Shown: positions 8,868-18,494 of the stretch, piece by piece
How positions within the stretch are numbered: the first letter of the stretch is position 1
Layout: each line of letters starts with the position of its first letter
Assembly: GCA_002307055.1 (NCBI GenBank)
Contig: DBTM01000078.1
Coordinates: 46,549 to 110,548, forward strand
Direction of reading: 5' to 3'
Origin: Clostridiales bacterium UBA1316
GTDB taxonomy: Bacteria > Bacillota > Clostridia > Oscillospirales > Oscillospiraceae
DNA length: 64,000 nt
Program-made: the position numbers and the translations under genes
The notes under the pieces: model-generated
Seen by the model: the letters and a program-made list of their open reading frames with translations, nothing else
Told to the model about the DNA's origin: nothing
Database searches by the model: none

Positions 8868-10028
8868 TCAGCTCTTGTTGAGTTTGGCACGAACGACAAC
8901 GCAGTCATGCGCCGGTACGATCGGCGCAGCCTGCTGCTGATAAGTACCCATATCCTCATGCGCCCAGCAGTCATACAGGGACAGAGATATGCCTGACGAA
9001 TAGGGCAGGCCAAGATCCCAGAACGAGACGGATAAAGCCTTTTGCTCGTCGCTCAGATTGAAAAATCCGATGGCCAGTTCCCCCGTTGAGAGGGTTTTTA
9101 CTAAAATAAATACCTCCTCGGTGTTGAACCAGTCCGGCTCAAGCCGATAAACGCCGCGGCACTCAATATCCTGATTGATGGCAAGAATATCGCGGTTGAG
9201 GAGAATGTTCTTTGCGGTTTGATTGGCGTTTCGGACATCGCAGCCGATCATCAGCGGGGAACCCATGAGCGCCCATAGTGAAAAATGCGTTTTATATTCA
9301 GTGTCCGTGCAGCCGCCCTGAATATGGCCGATCCAACCGTTGTTGCTGCCGCCGTAAATGCCGACGATCAGCATATCCATATCGTTGTGGCGGTACGCGC
9401 CCGTATAGCAGGCTTTATCGAGCTGCGAAATCGCCAGGCGCTTGACGGACTCCCAGTTATCCTGAATATCAAGCGTGGACCGGTACATATGCGCGCCCGT
9501 CTCGTGAATCCATAGGAAAACATCGTCCGCACCCCAGTTGCAGGCGGAAAACAGGATGTCCCGCCCGCAGTTTTTAAGGGCCAGACTCATCCGCTTGTAT
9601 AGCAACGCGCCGTTTATCTGCTTGGGCTTATAGCAATAATCGTATTTGAGAAAATCCACGCCCCATTCGGCAAATTGAGCGGCGTCCTGAAATTCATGCT
9701 CGAAGCTGCCGGGATAGCCCGCGCAGGTATGCGTGCCGACACAGGAATACATGCCGAACTTAAGACCTTTTGCGTGGATATAATCGGAAAGCGCCTTCAT
9801 GCCGCTCGGGAATTTCGCCGGGTCCGGCACGAGATTTCCCGCCTCATCCCGCTGCTTCAGGCTCCAGCAGTCGTCAATGACGATATACTCATAACCGGCA
9901 GCTTTGTACCCCTCCGACACGAAGATATCCGCCACATCGCGAAGCAGAGCCTCGCTGATGTCCCAGGTGAAGGTGTTCCAGGAATTCCAGCCCATCGGCG
10001 GCAATGCGCCGAAACGTTCCGCTGCCAT
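8868..10028 (-). CDS. GH27 alpha-galactosidase (or beta-L-arabinopyranosidase)
   Basis: 386 residues. GH27 hallmarks are present in order: PPMGWNSWNTF at the N-terminus, IVIDDCW, the YPGSFEHE segment, the nucleophile loop FLKYDYC, and the NDMDMLIVG loop followed by FSLWALMGSPLMIG. Length fits a catalytic barrel plus a C-terminal beta domain. No signal peptide is seen, so the enzyme is likely cytoplasmic and cleaves imported oligosaccharides. Some GH27 members remove L-arabinopyranose instead of galactose, which would suit this arabinose-rich locus. Two ATGs lie six bases apart; the second (10028) has the better spacing from GGGAG. Confidence 0.88.
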   Translation of the reverse strand: MAAERFGALPPMGWNSWNTFTWDISEALLRDVADIFVSEGYKAAGYEYIVIDDCWSLKQRDEAGNLVPDPAKFPSGMKALSDYIHAKGLKFGMYSCVGTHTCAGYPGSFEHEFQDAAQFAEWGVDFLKYDYCYKPKQINGALLYKRMSLALKNCGRDILFSACNWGADDVFLWIHETGAHMYRSTLDIQDNWESVKRLAISQLDKACYTGAYRHNDMDMLIVGIYGGSNNGWIGHIQGGCTDTEYKTHFSLWALMGSPLMIGCDVRNANQTAKNILLNRDILAINQDIECRGVYRLEPDWFNTEEVFILVKTLSTGELAIGFFNLSDEQKALSVSFWDLGLPYSSGISLSLYDCWAHEDMGTYQQQAAPIVPAHDCVVVRAKLNKS

Positions 10029-10055
10029 TGTCATTCTCCCTTCAGAATGTGATAA

Positions 10056-11537
10056 TTAACTTACTTTATAGCGTATGACATTCCAGGAATGCTTTTCAAG
10101 CTGCGCGGTCAAACCATTGGTTTTCCCGGCTGACGGCTTGACGTTTTCAGGGTTTGCCGCGGTATTGACGGCTTTGAGGTCGGCATTGTTTAATTGGACA
10201 TGCCCGAGCAGCTCGAGTTTGCCGAAACCGTCCAGTTCAAGCTCAAGCGTGACGTCCTCGTCGAGGCTCCGGTTGACGGCGAAAACGGTCAGCTCGCTGC
10301 CGTTGAGCGCGGCGGTGGCTTCAATATAGGGGACCTCGCCGTATGCTTTTGTTTTGTAATTATCGCAGCTGATTATGCAGCTGAGCGCTGTGCCGCGCCC
10401 GTAAAGCGAGGCGTGCATAAAAGGCCAGAAAATAGACTGAACCCAGGCGGCACCGCCGTTTTCTGTCATGATGGGCGCAATGACATTCACCAGCTGCGCC
10501 AGGCAGGCGAGCTTGACCCTGTCGGCATGCTTTAAAAGGGTAATGAGCAGACAGCCCGCGACAAGCGCGTCCTCAAAGGTATACACATCCTCCAAGAGGG
10601 GCGGGGCAACCGACCATTTTTCAACCTTTTTATCCTGCTCGCCGCTGTGGAACCACACGTTCCATTCGTCAAATGACAGGTACATTGTCTTTTTGGAGTG
10701 CTTGATGCCCTTGACAGCGTCGCAGATGGCTTCGACACTCCTGATGAAATTGTCCATATCCAGCGAACACGCGAGGAACGCGGCTGTATCGCCGTCACGG
10801 TTGCCGTAATAGCTGTGGAGCGACAGATAATCCACCTGATCCCAGCACTCATTGAGCACCTCCGTCTCCCACTGACCGAAGGTCGGCATGTTGGAATGGG
10901 AGCTCCCGCAGGCTACCAACTCAATGGAAGGGTCGACCAGGCGCATCACCTTGGCAGCCTCGTTGGCGATACGCGCATATTCTGAGGCGGTCTTGTGGCC
11001 GATTTGCCAGGGACCGTCCATTTCGTTGCCTAAGCACCAGGTCTTGATATCAAACGGTTTATCAAAGCCGTTTGCCCGGCGCAGGTCACTGTATTTCGTG
11101 CCCCCGGGGAAGTTGCAGTATTCGACGAGATTCTGCGCGTCCGCGACGGTACCCGTGCCGAGGTTGACGGCCATCATCACCTCGGTGCCGGCGCGCTTTG
11201 CCCACTCCTGGAATTCATCGATGCCCACCTGATTGGTCTCGATGCTCGACCAGGCGAGCTCCGCCCGGCTGGGGCGCCCTGCTTTATCGCCGATGCCGTC
11301 CTCCCAATTGTAATTGGAGACGAAATTACCGCCGGGATAACGGACGATGGGCACGCCCAGCTTTTGAACGAGCGCCAGGACATCCTTGCGGAACCCCATG
11401 TCGTCGGCGGCGGGATGCCCGGGCTCGTAAATGCCGCCGTAAACGGCTCTGCCCAGATGCTCGATAAACGACCCGTACAGCTTCGGCGAGATGCCGCCGA
11501 CGACATAATTTTTGTTTGCGATGAGCTTTGCTTTCAT
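10056..11537 (-). CDS. GH51 alpha-L-arabinofuranosidase
   Basis: 493 residues, the usual length for cytoplasmic GH51 enzymes. Features in order: GSFIEHLGRAVYGGIYEP near the start, VRYPGGNFVSNYNWEDGIG, the acid/base Glu in WCLGNEMDG, the nucleophile Glu in LSFDEWNVW, and a C-terminal beta-sandwich. It releases terminal arabinofuranose from arabinoxylan or arabinan oligomers. GGAGG precedes the ATG. It is followed by the GH27 gene after 28 bp and preceded by the carboxylesterase after 15 bp, so the three form one operon with the kinase, downstream of the AraR-type operator at 14839. Confidence 0.93.
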   Translation of the reverse strand: MKAKLIANKNYVVGGISPKLYGSFIEHLGRAVYGGIYEPGHPAADDMGFRKDVLALVQKLGVPIVRYPGGNFVSNYNWEDGIGDKAGRPSRAELAWSSIETNQVGIDEFQEWAKRAGTEVMMAVNLGTGTVADAQNLVEYCNFPGGTKYSDLRRANGFDKPFDIKTWCLGNEMDGPWQIGHKTASEYARIANEAAKVMRLVDPSIELVACGSSHSNMPTFGQWETEVLNECWDQVDYLSLHSYYGNRDGDTAAFLACSLDMDNFIRSVEAICDAVKGIKHSKKTMYLSFDEWNVWFHSGEQDKKVEKWSVAPPLLEDVYTFEDALVAGCLLITLLKHADRVKLACLAQLVNVIAPIMTENGGAAWVQSIFWPFMHASLYGRGTALSCIISCDNYKTKAYGEVPYIEATAALNGSELTVFAVNRSLDEDVTLELELDGFGKLELLGHVQLNNADLKAVNTAANPENVKPSAGKTNGLTAQLEKHSWNVIRYKVS

Positions 11538-11552
11538 ATCGTTCCTCCAGGT

Positions 11553-13100
11553 TCAGTCTCTGAGAGCCTTAATCATATCAAAATTGTAATCGATAAGCCA
11601 GGAGCCCAGCGCGTCGGGGCCGGATTCCTGCATTTTAATCTCATCGCCGAGGATGATGCCTGTTTTATCAGCTTTATTGTAGGGTTTCCACTCCGGCATC
11701 GGCGTGCCGTCGCTGTCGAGCCCGTTGGGGTCTCCGGTTCTGGCGAAATTCGTCCAATAGTTGCACATGCGCCGGGCCAGGTCGTAATGCCTGCCGGTGA
11801 AAGGCCGCCAGCATTTGGCAAGGGTTTCAAACGCGAACCATAAATCAATTGAATGGAACACACCCGCATCGTCGCCGGGTATCGACGGGTCAAAGCAGTA
11901 GTAGTACATGTTTTTAAGTCCGTGATCGAGCGCGTTCTGGCAGAACATATGCGAGCCGATTTCAAAGATATTAAGATTGACGGACGTCGTCAGCTTGCCG
12001 ACATCGCCGCCGACTTTTTTAAGACAGGCGTCTACAAACCCCTGTACGTTTTCCTCGCCGAACTCGCGGCGACCTAATTCTTCAAGGCTTTTTACGGTAT
12101 TCTCCGCGGGGTTCATTTTGAATTCATCGGAGGTATTGCCGATAATGCAGGGGATGCGGTGCTGCTTACCCTTTAAGTACATCTCGGTATAGGTACCCGG
12201 TATGTATTTGCCGTCGATGACAAAGCCCCAGAACCCGTGAAAAGCCTGGTTTTTGCGGATCAGGGTTTTCGCGTCGATTTTCCGCGCTTCGGCGAGTGTT
12301 TTAACCTTGAGGAACTTGAAGAACTCCTTGCCGGTTTTCTCTGCGTCGGCCAGCGGACGCGCACTGCGGGTTTTGGCTCCCTCAAGATCGGGCCCGGAGA
12401 CAAACAGTCCGCCGCCGGAGTGAATAATGGCTTTGTGGAAGGAACCCTCCGCCATCGGGGAGGCCAGATGCGTCTGGACGCTGCCGCCGCCCGCGGATTG
12501 GCCGAATATCGTGATGTTGTCGGGATCACCGCCGAAATTGGCGATGTTGCGGCCAACCCAGTCGATACCCGCCTTCTGGTCAAGCGTGCCCCAGTTGGCG
12601 CAGGGCGTATCGGGGTTCTCGGCGGTCAATTCCGGATGTGCGAGAAAGCCGAACACGTTGAGACGATAATTGACCGAAACCATCACAATGCCGCGGCGCG
12701 CAAGGCGTTCGCCGTCAAACTCCATCTCGCTGGGATAACCGACTTGGAGCCCGCCGCCGAAAATCCAAACCATCACCGGCAATTTTTCTTTGCGCGTTTT
12801 AGCCGGTGTCCAGATGTTAAGGTGCAGGCAGTCCTCATCCATGGCGATGCTGGAATCAACATGCCATTCTTTCGTATAAATGTCATTCGGGTCCAGCCCC
12901 GGCGTGTCCTGCATGGCAATCGGGCCGAATTCACAGCATTTACGAATGCCTTTCCATGGAATCGCGGGCTGGGGCGCCCTCCAGCGCAGCTCACCGATCG
13001 GGGGAGCGGCATAAGGAATGCCCTTGAACACCGTAATTCTGGGATCGGCTGCGGGAACTCCGCTGACCAATCCGGTTTCTGTCATAGCTGTACGCAGCAT
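11553..13100 (-). CDS. Type-B carboxylesterase (para-nitrobenzyl esterase family)
   Basis: 515 residues of the carboxylesterase-B family: FKGIPYAAPPIGELRW, the EDCLHLNIWTP signature, the nucleophile elbow FGQSAGGGS, and a late His in VFHSIDLWFAF. No signal peptide is visible. The start at 13100 has GGAGG five bases upstream; a further in-frame ATG at 13115 lacks one. Many bacterial members cleave bulky aromatic esters. Between an arabinofuranosidase and a pentulose kinase, a role in removing hydroxycinnamoyl or acetyl groups from arabinose oligomers is plausible but not shown by sequence. Confidence 0.88.
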   Translation of the reverse strand: MLRTAMTETGLVSGVPAADPRITVFKGIPYAAPPIGELRWRAPQPAIPWKGIRKCCEFGPIAMQDTPGLDPNDIYTKEWHVDSSIAMDEDCLHLNIWTPAKTRKEKLPVMVWIFGGGLQVGYPSEMEFDGERLARRGIVMVSVNYRLNVFGFLAHPELTAENPDTPCANWGTLDQKAGIDWVGRNIANFGGDPDNITIFGQSAGGGSVQTHLASPMAEGSFHKAIIHSGGGLFVSGPDLEGAKTRSARPLADAEKTGKEFFKFLKVKTLAEARKIDAKTLIRKNQAFHGFWGFVIDGKYIPGTYTEMYLKGKQHRIPCIIGNTSDEFKMNPAENTVKSLEELGRREFGEENVQGFVDACLKKVGGDVGKLTTSVNLNIFEIGSHMFCQNALDHGLKNMYYYCFDPSIPGDDAGVFHSIDLWFAFETLAKCWRPFTGRHYDLARRMCNYWTNFARTGDPNGLDSDGTPMPEWKPYNKADKTGIILGDEIKMQESGPDALGSWLIDYNFDMIKALRD

Positions 13101-13141
13101 AAAATCCTCCACCATTACCTAATATTTCGTCTATTCTTGAT

Positions 13142-14749
13142 TTAAAAAGATTCAATTGCCGCGCGCTCAGCTTTCAGACCTTTTTTGTATTTTTGCATAA
13201 AGTCCTCAAACCCGACTGCGAGGTATCGATTAGACGCCATTTTTACGGCGATAACATCGGCGAACACCTTGTTTTTCAGATAGGCTGCGAGCGTTTCGCC
13301 CGGCTGCTTATTCTGCATATAAGCCGCCAGTATTGCCATGCCCCAGGGCCCGCCCTCACCGGCGGTGCTCATGACCGTCACAGGGATGCCAAGCGCGGAT
13401 GCCATGATTTTCTGGCCGATGTCTTTAACCTTGAAGAAGCCGCCGTGCCCTGTGATATCGCTGACGCGGACACCCTCGCCCTCAAAAAGAATATCCATGC
13501 CAATTTTCAAAGCGCCGAGTGCCGTAAAAAGATGCGCGCGCATAAAATTCGCCAGAGTAAGCCGGCTGTCGGGCTGCCGCATAAAGAGAGGACGGCCTTC
13601 GTCGACGCCGGTAATAGGCTCGCCGGAGCAGTAGTTATAGGCCAGCAGTCCCCCGCCGTCGGCATCCGCCTCAAGGGCTTTGCTGTAAAGAAGATTGTAG
13701 AGTAAATCGTTCTTTGACTCAAGGGTAACGCCGAGGGCATCGGCGAATTCGCCGAACAGGGCAATCCAGGCGTCGATATCGCTCGAACAGTTGTTGCAGT
13801 GCACCATCGCCACAGGGTCGCCGGCCGGTGTCGTCACAAGGTCAACTTCCGGATAGACCTTTGACAGCTTTTTTTCGAGGACAACCATTGCAAAAACGCT
13901 CGTTCCGGCGCTGATATTACCGGTACATTCCGCGACGCTGTTTGTGGCCACCATTCCTGTGCCAGCGTCGCCTTCGGGCGGGCAGACAGGAATACCGGCC
14001 TGGAGCATACCGCTGGGGTCGAGGCGCGCTGCACCCTCCGCCGTCAGGAAACCGGCGCTTTCACCCGCCGTAAGCACACGGGGCAGAATAGCGCCGAGCG
14101 TCCAGGGATAATTCATTTCGGAGGCCAGTACATCAAACTGACTGGCCATGCGCGCGTCAAACTGAGCGGTTGCGGAGTCGATGGGGAACATACCGCTGGC
14201 CTCGCCGATTCCGACAACCTTTTGCCCGGTGAGCTGCCAGTGAATATACCCGGCCAGTGTCGTCAGGTAGGAAATCCGGGAAACATGCGCTTCACCGTTC
14301 AGCATAGCCTGATACAGATGAGCGATGCTCCACCGCTGCGGGATATTAAAGCGGAACCGCCTTGTCAGCTTTTCGCTGGCTTTGCCGGTTGTCGTATTGC
14401 GCCAGGTTCGGAAGGGCACGAGCAGATGATCGGCCTGATCAAATGCCATATAACCGTGCATCATGCCGGAAAAGCCGATGGCGCCGATTTGTGTCAAAGT
14501 TACGCCGTAATGGTTCCTGACGTCCTGGACAAGCTGCGCGTAGCAGCCGCGGAGTCCGCTCCAAATGTCATCTAGGCTGTACGTCCAGAGGTTATTGGCG
14601 AGCTTGTTTTCCCAGGTATAGCTGCCGGAGGCAATCGGCGTGAACTGATGATCTATGAGGACTGCCTTTATCCGCGTCGAACCAAGCTCAAGGCCCAGAT
14701 ACGTTTCGCCGGCAGAAATTGCGGCTTTGGTCTTTTCAACATCCTGCAT
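13142..14749 (-). CDS. FGGY-family pentulose kinase (xylulokinase/ribulokinase-like)
   Basis: 535 residues with the FGGY fold: N-terminal phosphate loop LGLELGSTRIKAVLID, IGAIGFSGMMHGYMAFD, the TGNISAGTSVFAM segment, and a C-terminal GHGGFFKVKDIGQKIMASALGIPV adenosine-binding region. It should phosphorylate L-ribulose or D-xylulose in the cytoplasm. The subfamily is not standard XylB or AraB, so the sugar cannot be fixed from sequence. It is the first gene of the minus-strand operon, 85 bp downstream of the AraR-like operator, which makes L-ribulose attractive. The ribosome site (AGGGCGACC) is weak. Confidence 0.85.
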   Translation of the reverse strand: MQDVEKTKAAISAGETYLGLELGSTRIKAVLIDHQFTPIASGSYTWENKLANNLWTYSLDDIWSGLRGCYAQLVQDVRNHYGVTLTQIGAIGFSGMMHGYMAFDQADHLLVPFRTWRNTTTGKASEKLTRRFRFNIPQRWSIAHLYQAMLNGEAHVSRISYLTTLAGYIHWQLTGQKVVGIGEASGMFPIDSATAQFDARMASQFDVLASEMNYPWTLGAILPRVLTAGESAGFLTAEGAARLDPSGMLQAGIPVCPPEGDAGTGMVATNSVAECTGNISAGTSVFAMVVLEKKLSKVYPEVDLVTTPAGDPVAMVHCNNCSSDIDAWIALFGEFADALGVTLESKNDLLYNLLYSKALEADADGGGLLAYNYCSGEPITGVDEGRPLFMRQPDSRLTLANFMRAHLFTALGALKIGMDILFEGEGVRVSDITGHGGFFKVKDIGQKIMASALGIPVTVMSTAGEGGPWGMAILAAYMQNKQPGETLAAYLKNKVFADVIAVKMASNRYLAVGFEDFMQKYKKGLKAERAAIESF

Positions 14750-14838
14750 GATGGGTCGCCCTTTCTATCGGTCATACCGTTATATGCTGTTTCGTCAAAC
14801 TCACGAAAATGTATTTTGTTGTATTTTATTAATGATAA

Positions 14839-14854
14839 ACTTGTACGTACATGT
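14839..14854. promoter_or_regulatory. AraR-type operator upstream of the kinase operon
   Basis: The near-perfect palindrome ACTTGTACGTACATGT closely resembles the Bacillus AraR box, whose core is TTGTACGTACAA. On the minus strand a TATAAT (14857-14862) lies directly upstream of it, so a bound repressor would block transcription start of the kinase-esterase-GH51-GH27-esterase operon. The cognate regulator is encoded 100 bp away. A convincing -35 element was not found. The rest of 14750-14957 shows nothing further. Confidence 0.7.
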
Positions 14855-14957
14855 TATTATAAAGATAACGCACTTTCTCACCGCTTACAATCACAAACAT
14901 TGGACAAATTACCTGGGCTGTTTTTGTGGTTTTTGTCAGGAAGAAACTGCATGCCGG

Positions 14958-16004
14958 TCATGTGCTCTCTTTTTCCCGCATGCTCCAGGTCATGATGTGC
15001 GGCTGTTCGTTAAAGCCTTTTATGAGCTTGACAAGCTTATACGCGGCGATACGGCCTATTTCTTCTTTTCCTAAAAGCAGACTTGTCAGCTTGGGCGATG
15101 AAATGTCGCTGAACATGCTGCCGTCAAAGGATACTATAGCGATCTGTTCCGGAACGTCTATATGATTTTCTTTCAGAACATTTAAAACCTGCAGCGCAGC
15201 CTCGTCGTTGTAGCAGACGACGGCGTCGCAGTCCTTGAGAATGTCCAGCAGATTGATTTCAATCAGCTTTTCCCGCGTTTCGGTCGTGTACCAAAGGATA
15301 TTATCGTCGCTGATGTTGATTTTCGCCTCGCGCAGGGCTTCGGCATAGCCGGCATACCGGCGGTGCCCCTGAATATCGTCACTCTTGAATATACCCGCGA
15401 TGCGCTTCCTGCTTTTTCCAAGGAGAAGCCGCACCGCCGCGGCACCTCCGCCGCGGTCATCGGCGACCACATAGACAGGCGGCTTAAAGTCGGGGTAATA
15501 GCCGTTGATGAAGACCATGGGGATATTCGCCTGCTTGATGCTGCGGAATAAATCAATATTAGGATTCGGCAGCGCCGTCTTCGTCCCCTCAATAATGATT
15601 CCGTCAATCGGCTTGGCTAATAAATTTTTTAAGATCTCGCGTTCATTGTCAACACGGTTGTGTGTTGCGGAAATGAACGCTGTATAACCGTTTTGGGTCA
15701 GTACCTGCTCAATGCCGCGCAGGATATCCGGAAAGATATACTCGTTGATGTAGGTTGTCACAACGGCGATATTATTTGATTTTTCACGTCTGACGACGGT
15801 TTGGGTCACGACGGAACCGCACCCGCGCCGACGTGAAATCCGCCCTTCGCGTTCCAGAACGGCTAGTGCCTGCCGCACGGTCTGCCGGCTGAGCCCCTCT
15901 GCCGACGCAAGCTCATTTTCTGATGGAAGCATGTCGCCGGCTTTGTACACACCGGTTATAAGCTGAAGCCGTAGTTTGTCCGCCAGTACTGTGTATTTCG
16001 TCAT
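14958..16004 (-). CDS. araR: AraR-like GntR/LacI arabinose repressor
   Basis: 348 residues. Residues 1-70 are a GntR winged helix (LPSENELASAEGLSRQTVRQALAVLEREGRI, then RRRGCGSVV). Residues about 75-345 are a LacI-type periplasmic-binding-protein-like sensor (SNNIAVVTTYINEYIFPDILRGIEQVL; DAVVCYNDEAAL; PEQIAIVSFDGS). This hybrid layout is that of Bacillus AraR, which represses arabinose genes and is released by L-arabinose. A matching operator lies just downstream at 14839. It is transcribed towards the kinase operon and divergently from the two esterases, so it can control both. Confidence 0.88.
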   Translation of the reverse strand: MTKYTVLADKLRLQLITGVYKAGDMLPSENELASAEGLSRQTVRQALAVLEREGRISRRRGCGSVVTQTVVRREKSNNIAVVTTYINEYIFPDILRGIEQVLTQNGYTAFISATHNRVDNEREILKNLLAKPIDGIIIEGTKTALPNPNIDLFRSIKQANIPMVFINGYYPDFKPPVYVVADDRGGGAAAVRLLLGKSRKRIAGIFKSDDIQGHRRYAGYAEALREAKINISDDNILWYTTETREKLIEINLLDILKDCDAVVCYNDEAALQVLNVLKENHIDVPEQIAIVSFDGSMFSDISSPKLTSLLLGKEEIGRIAAYKLVKLIKGFNEQPHIMTWSMREKEST

Positions 16005-16076
16005 ATGGTGTCCTCATCACTCCCGCATTGTATAATCAACTTATATCATGAAATGACGGAAATGAACAGATGATAC

Positions 16077-16104
16077 TTGACAAACGATAAAATGATAATA
16101 TGAA
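16077..16104 (+). promoter_or_regulatory. Candidate promoter for the tandem esterases
   Basis: TTGACA at 16077-16082 and TATGAA at 16099-16104 are 16 bp apart, 28 bp upstream of the start codon. It lies in the 128-bp divergent gap with araR. No second AraR box is visible in this gap. Confidence 0.4.
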
Positions 16105-16132
16105 TATGCGTATATTTTGAAGGGTGGTAAAA

Positions 16133-17338
16133 ATGAAAAAAGAAATCCGCGAAAACCAAGTGCTTCGAGCCCAGATGCTGTTCTTTGATCCGCCGGACAA
16201 GCGCGTTGTCTTCAAGACACCGCCGACACCGGAAGTCGCGCCGACCGACGAGAAAAACATGCCGTCGCCGTTTAAAGCGCCGCCGGTAGACATTGTTGAT
16301 ATTGAACCGGCTGCGAAGGTGCTGGAAAACGGGGACGTTCAGTTCCGCTTTTTTGCGCCGGAGGCGAAAACCGTTGAGGTTGCGGGGGGCGGCGGCGGCT
16401 TCCCCAGAGACCGCCGCGCGCTGGTTAAGGATGCCGAGGGTTGGTGGAGCGGCACCGTTTCAGGTATCCAGCCGGGCTTCCACTACCACGATTATTATGT
16501 TGACGGCAACCGCCTTGTCAACCCCGACGGACTATGCGGCTACGGCTGCTTTTATGCGATCAACTTCTTCGATCTCCCGTCGGACGAGGACGAATTCTGG
16601 ATGCTCAAGGACGTCCCGCACGGCGACGTGCGCATGGAGTATTACAAATCCTCCGTCAACGGACGTTCAAAATGTGTGTGGATATACACGCCGCCGGGCT
16701 ACGACGCGGAGACCGACCGATATCCTGTGCTTTACATACAGCACGGCGTCGGCGAAAATGAGACAGGCTGGATCTGGCAGGGAAAGCTCAACCTGATTGC
16801 GGACAATCTCATTGCCGAAGGCAAGTGCGGCAAGCTCCTCATCGTCATGAATACGGGTTATGCCTTCACGGAAAACGAGGACCCGGTGTTTTTCCCGGGA
16901 GATTTTGACACTGAACTCGTCAAGGACTGCATCCCCTTTATCGACGCCAAATACCGGACCCTGACAGACAAGCGCAGCCGCGCCGTCGCGGGTCTCTCGC
17001 TGGGCTCCATGCAGGCGTTCGACACCGCCATGAAGCACCGCGCGCTCTTTGGCAGCCTTGGGGTTTTCTCCGGCGGCTTCCCTGTAACGCGGCCTGAATA
17101 CGATTATACCGACTATTTCAAGGATGCAAACCAAGTGAATACCGATTTCGACTTCATCTTTGTATCCGGCGGCGAGCAGGAGGGCTTTATAGACACGACC
17201 CTGCCGATTCTCGATAAGATCCGCTCTTACGGCGTGAAAATCACCGACTACCACCGCCCGGGCTATCATGTCTGGGATATATGGCGCTATTCCGCCTACG
17301 AATTCCTGCAGAAGCTTTTCAAGAAAGGGGATATGTGA
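16133..17338 (+). CDS. CE1-type esterase with N-terminal CBM48-like domain (first copy)
   Basis: 401 residues. Residues about 60-150 form an E-set/CBM48-like domain (VQFRFFAPEAKTVEVAG ... GFHYHDYYVDG). Residues about 175-400 form an esterase-D (enterochelin-esterase-like) domain: YTPPGYDAETDRYPVLYIQHG, the nucleophile elbow AGLSLGS, and the His in GYHVWDIWRY near the end. This layout is typical of acetylxylan/feruloyl esterases of gut bacteria. No signal peptide, so it acts on imported feruloylated or acetylated oligosaccharides. Start at ATG 16133 behind GGGTGG; a GTG nine bases upstream is less likely. The next esterase begins one base after its stop, so they are translationally coupled. 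Confidence 0.85.
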   Translation: MKKEIRENQVLRAQMLFFDPPDKRVVFKTPPTPEVAPTDEKNMPSPFKAPPVDIVDIEPAAKVLENGDVQFRFFAPEAKTVEVAGGGGGFPRDRRALVKDAEGWWSGTVSGIQPGFHYHDYYVDGNRLVNPDGLCGYGCFYAINFFDLPSDEDEFWMLKDVPHGDVRMEYYKSSVNGRSKCVWIYTPPGYDAETDRYPVLYIQHGVGENETGWIWQGKLNLIADNLIAEGKCGKLLIVMNTGYAFTENEDPVFFPGDFDTELVKDCIPFIDAKYRTLTDKRSRAVAGLSLGSMQAFDTAMKHRALFGSLGVFSGGFPVTRPEYDYTDYFKDANQVNTDFDFIFVSGGEQEGFIDTTLPILDKIRSYGVKITDYHRPGYHVWDIWRYSAYEFLQKLFKKGDM

Positions 17339-17339
17339 C

Positions 17340-18494
17340 ATGCTGAAGAAAGAGATACTGTCAAACCAGGCGCTCGGCGCGCACGCGCTTTTCTATGATG
17401 ATGTGCACCGCAATTTGGTGCTTGCCGTGGACAAGGAAGGCCGACCGGCCGGGAAATACGCCGTGCTGCCCGAGCCCATCAAGATTCATGAAAACGGGGA
17501 TGTCACCTTCTCCTTCCTGGCACCCGACGCGAAAAGCGTGCAGGTAGCCGGTATCGGCGGCGGTTTTTTGAAGGATTTGAACAACATGGAAAAGGGAGAG
17601 GACGGTTGGTGGCACGTCACGGTGTCCGGCATTGATTCCGGCTTCCATTACCATGATTATTTTGTGGACGGTACGCGCACGCTCAATCCGTACGCGCCCT
17701 ACGGCTACGGCTGTGACCGCGTGATCAACTTTTTTGAGCTGCCTGACAAATATTCAAACTTCTACTTATTGCAGGATGTGCCGCACGGCACCGTGCGCAT
17801 GGACTATTACAAGTCCGGCATTACAGGAAAATTCCGCAACTGCTGGGTCTACACACCGCCCGGTTATGAGACCGCGCCCGAGAAAAGGTATCCTGTGCTG
17901 TACCTGCAGCACGGCGGCGGCGAATCTGAAACCGGCTGGATATGGCAGGGCAAGATCAACCACATCGCCGACAACCTCATCGCGGACGGCGCGTGCAAAG
18001 AGCTCATCATTGTGATGAACAGCGGCTACGCTACTGCCAAGGAGGGCTCAGCCGGGGTCAACCCGCTTATGGGGTCCATCGAGGATGTCCTCGTTAAGGA
18101 CAGTATCCCGTTCATTGACGCGAAATACCGCACAATCGCCGACCGCCGCGGCAGGGCGATGGCGGGGCTGTCAATGGGCGGCGCCCAGACGCAGCGCACC
18201 GTTTTCAAATACCCCGAGTTCTTCGCGAACGCCGGTATCTTCAGTATGTATGTGGACACCATGAGCGAGGAAACAAAGCGGCGCCTTTCCGACCCGGTTA
18301 AGTTCAATAAGGATTTTGACCTGTTCTTCCTCGCCGCCGGAGAGTACGAGCACTGCTGCGGCGTCAACCGGCAGCTCACAAGCGAGCTGCGCGCCAAGGG
18401 CTTCAACACTGTTTTCTACAGCATCCCCGGCTATCACGACTGGCCGGTCTGGCGTTATCACGCGCGCGAGTTCATTGCTCGCCTGTGGCGGTAA
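17340..18494 (+). CDS. CE1-type esterase with N-terminal CBM48-like domain (second copy)
   Basis: 384 residues, a paralogue of the preceding gene with the same two-domain layout (VTFSFLAPDAKSVQVAG; GFHYHDYFVDG; YTPPGYE; LYLQHGGGESETGW; AGLSMGG; PGYHDWPVWRYH). The nucleophile loop is GLSMGG here and GLSLGS in copy one, and the mid-region differs, suggesting different ester preferences. Start at ATG 17340 with AAAGGGG upstream, one base after the previous stop. Its stop is followed by relics of an Old-Yellow-Enzyme gene. Confidence 0.85.
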   Translation: MLKKEILSNQALGAHALFYDDVHRNLVLAVDKEGRPAGKYAVLPEPIKIHENGDVTFSFLAPDAKSVQVAGIGGGFLKDLNNMEKGEDGWWHVTVSGIDSGFHYHDYFVDGTRTLNPYAPYGYGCDRVINFFELPDKYSNFYLLQDVPHGTVRMDYYKSGITGKFRNCWVYTPPGYETAPEKRYPVLYLQHGGGESETGWIWQGKINHIADNLIADGACKELIIVMNSGYATAKEGSAGVNPLMGSIEDVLVKDSIPFIDAKYRTIADRRGRAMAGLSMGGAQTQRTVFKYPEFFANAGIFSMYVDTMSEETKRRLSDPVKFNKDFDLFFLAAGEYEHCCGVNRQLTSELRAKGFNTVFYSIPGYHDWPVWRYHAREFIARLWR

